35,619 bases of DNA from Pseudohongiella sp. (lineage in GTDB: Bacteria; Pseudomonadota; Gammaproteobacteria; Pseudomonadales; Pseudohongiellaceae), in assembly GCA_030696315.1 (NCBI GenBank), contig JAUYSM010000092.1, positions 1 through 35,619 of the forward strand, given 5' to 3'. Both the position numbers and the translations under genes were made by a program. Of this stretch, positions 34,884-35,619 are shown in pieces. How positions within the stretch are numbered: position 1 is the stretch's first letter; each line of letters opens with the position of its first letter. Below the pieces are notes generated by a model that did not search any database, had not been told where the DNA came from, and was given only the letters and a program-made list of their open reading frames with translations.

Positions 34884-35619
34884 AACGCCAGTGCCTCCAG
34901 CAGGTTACGGCGATGTTCATCCCCACGGCCAGGCCCAAACTCCTGACCAGGCAGCCGCAGACCAAAATCGACATCGCGCGCCGACAGTTGCAACACCTGA
35001 TAACACAGGCAAGAAAGACGGGTTTCCAAGTCAAGGCCCGAAAACTGTGTCCAGTCGAGCATCACGTTGAAATCACAGGGATCAACAAACTGTTTGGTTT
35101 TTAAGCCTTGCCCGCGCGCCAGTGTTTTCCAGGCAATCTGACGTCTGGAGTCTCCCGGTTGATAGTTGCGCAGGCCATAGAAGTCCTCACTACCGGGAAC
35201 GCTGGCAAGGTTGTCAGCGCTGTCTCCCGCCCCCGACGATGCTGGCAATTCACACACCTGGGGCCGCGGATACACCAGACACTGCAAATCAAGATCAGGT
35301 CGCGACCAAGCCTCCCACAGACCCAGCGGGTAAGCTGTTTTAACCATTAAGCGCGGGGCTTTAAACAGTCCCCGTTGGGGGGCTTTGACCGCCAGGAAAA
35401 TCTCGGTTGTGAGGTTGTGATTCAGATTCGCTATCTGACCGTTGAAGTTACTTTTGGCAGACGACCTGGTATCTGTTTTTGTTTGACTGGCCGAGTCAGC
35501 CATACCCACATGAATCGCTTCGCGGATACGTTTATCGTCACGCTGCACAATGATTTTGAACACGGCACTGTCGCCGGCAAAACACGCCTCTGCACCATGA
35601 CCACGCAGTGTGACGCCTT
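34874..35619 (-). CDS. DUF58 membrane protein (copy 1), partial at the window edge
   Basis: The 3' part of a DUF58 gene; the 5' end lies outside the window. The frame is open to the last base, and the residues before the GTG at 35563 (such as GHGAEACFAGDSAV) align with the DUF58 paralogue (HHCFEGEQAL), so that GTG is not the true start. The signature EDFYGLRNYQPGDSRRQIAW and ARGQGLKTKQF is present. About half of the residues agree with the paralogue at 30849-31910 in the DUF58 core. The membrane segments would be in the missing N-terminus. It overlaps the next gene by 10 bp and is the first gene of the operon that can be seen here. Confidence 0.9.
   Translation of the reverse strand, partial: GVTLRGHGAEACFAGDSAVFKIIVQRDDKRIREAIHVGMADSASQTKTDTRSSAKSNFNGQIANLNHNLTTEIFLAVKAPQRGLFKAPRLMVKTAYPLGLWEAWSRPDLDLQCLVYPRPQVCELPASSGAGDSADNLASVPGSEDFYGLRNYQPGDSRRQIAWKTLARGQGLKTKQFVDPCDFNVMLDWTQFSGLDLETRLSCLCYQVLQLSARDVDFGLRLPGQEFGPGRGDEHRRNLLEALALWS

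Noticed and set aside
1-35619. Mobile elements, prophage, CRISPR or tRNA genes
   Set aside because: No transposase, integrase, phage structural gene, regularly spaced repeat array or cloverleaf sequence was recognised on reading both strands.

Overview
The window looks like the chromosome of a free-living gammaproteobacterium of moderate GC content. Three things point there: lptG and lptF run divergently from pepA, valS lies just downstream, and there are several exported peptidases and lipoproteins of the kind common in marine and other aquatic Gram-negatives. I cannot name a genus. I see no tRNA, rRNA, CRISPR array, insertion sequence or prophage gene. The right edge cuts a gene; the left edge lies just before, or just inside, the first one.

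Layout. (1) 1-11.5 kb is core metabolism and envelope: a LeuA-family synthase, then lptG, lptF and a thioesterase on the minus strand, then pepA, an EamA transporter, a TAT-type M28-like protein (minus), valS and an ElaA-type acetyltransferase. The usual pepA-holC-valS order is broken: holC is absent, and the transporter and the M28-like gene sit in its place. (2) 11.5-17.4 kb is accessory: a membrane-anchored serine hydrolase and a membrane-embedded AraC-type regulator on the minus strand, and divergently two tandem arginase/agmatinase-fold proteins with signal peptides. One of these keeps all six metal ligands; the other has lost three. (3) 17.4-26.5 kb holds an RNA 2'-O-methyltransferase-like gene overlapping a DUF885 lipoprotein peptidase, a divergent M13 lipoprotein peptidase, a PIN-PhoH ATPase, an ADP-ribosylglycohydrolase-fold protein with changed metal motifs, and an exported calcineurin-like phosphoesterase. 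(4) 26.5-28.2 kb is a two-gene unit: a SYLF lipid-binding protein and a lipoprotein of unknown function. (5) 28.3-35.6 kb is a tightly overlapping minus-strand operon in the order DUF58, TgpA-like transglutaminase, MoxR ATPase, DUF58, TgpA-like transglutaminase, TMEM175-type channel. The DUF58-transglutaminase pair is present twice, on either side of one MoxR gene.

How the genes may work together. LptF and LptG are the membrane part of the lipopolysaccharide exporter. PepA, the DUF885 and M13 peptidases and probably the serine hydrolase suit peptide use and envelope turnover. The MoxR/DUF58/transglutaminase operon encodes an envelope machine in which MoxR is presumably a cytoplasmic AAA+ chaperone for membrane partners with periplasmic transglutaminase domains. 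The two best candidates for undescribed biology are the exported active/inactive ureohydrolase pair (14.3-17.4 kb) and the duplicated DUF58-TgpA operon ending in a channel gene. Functions are read from motifs and neighbours only; no database search was possible.
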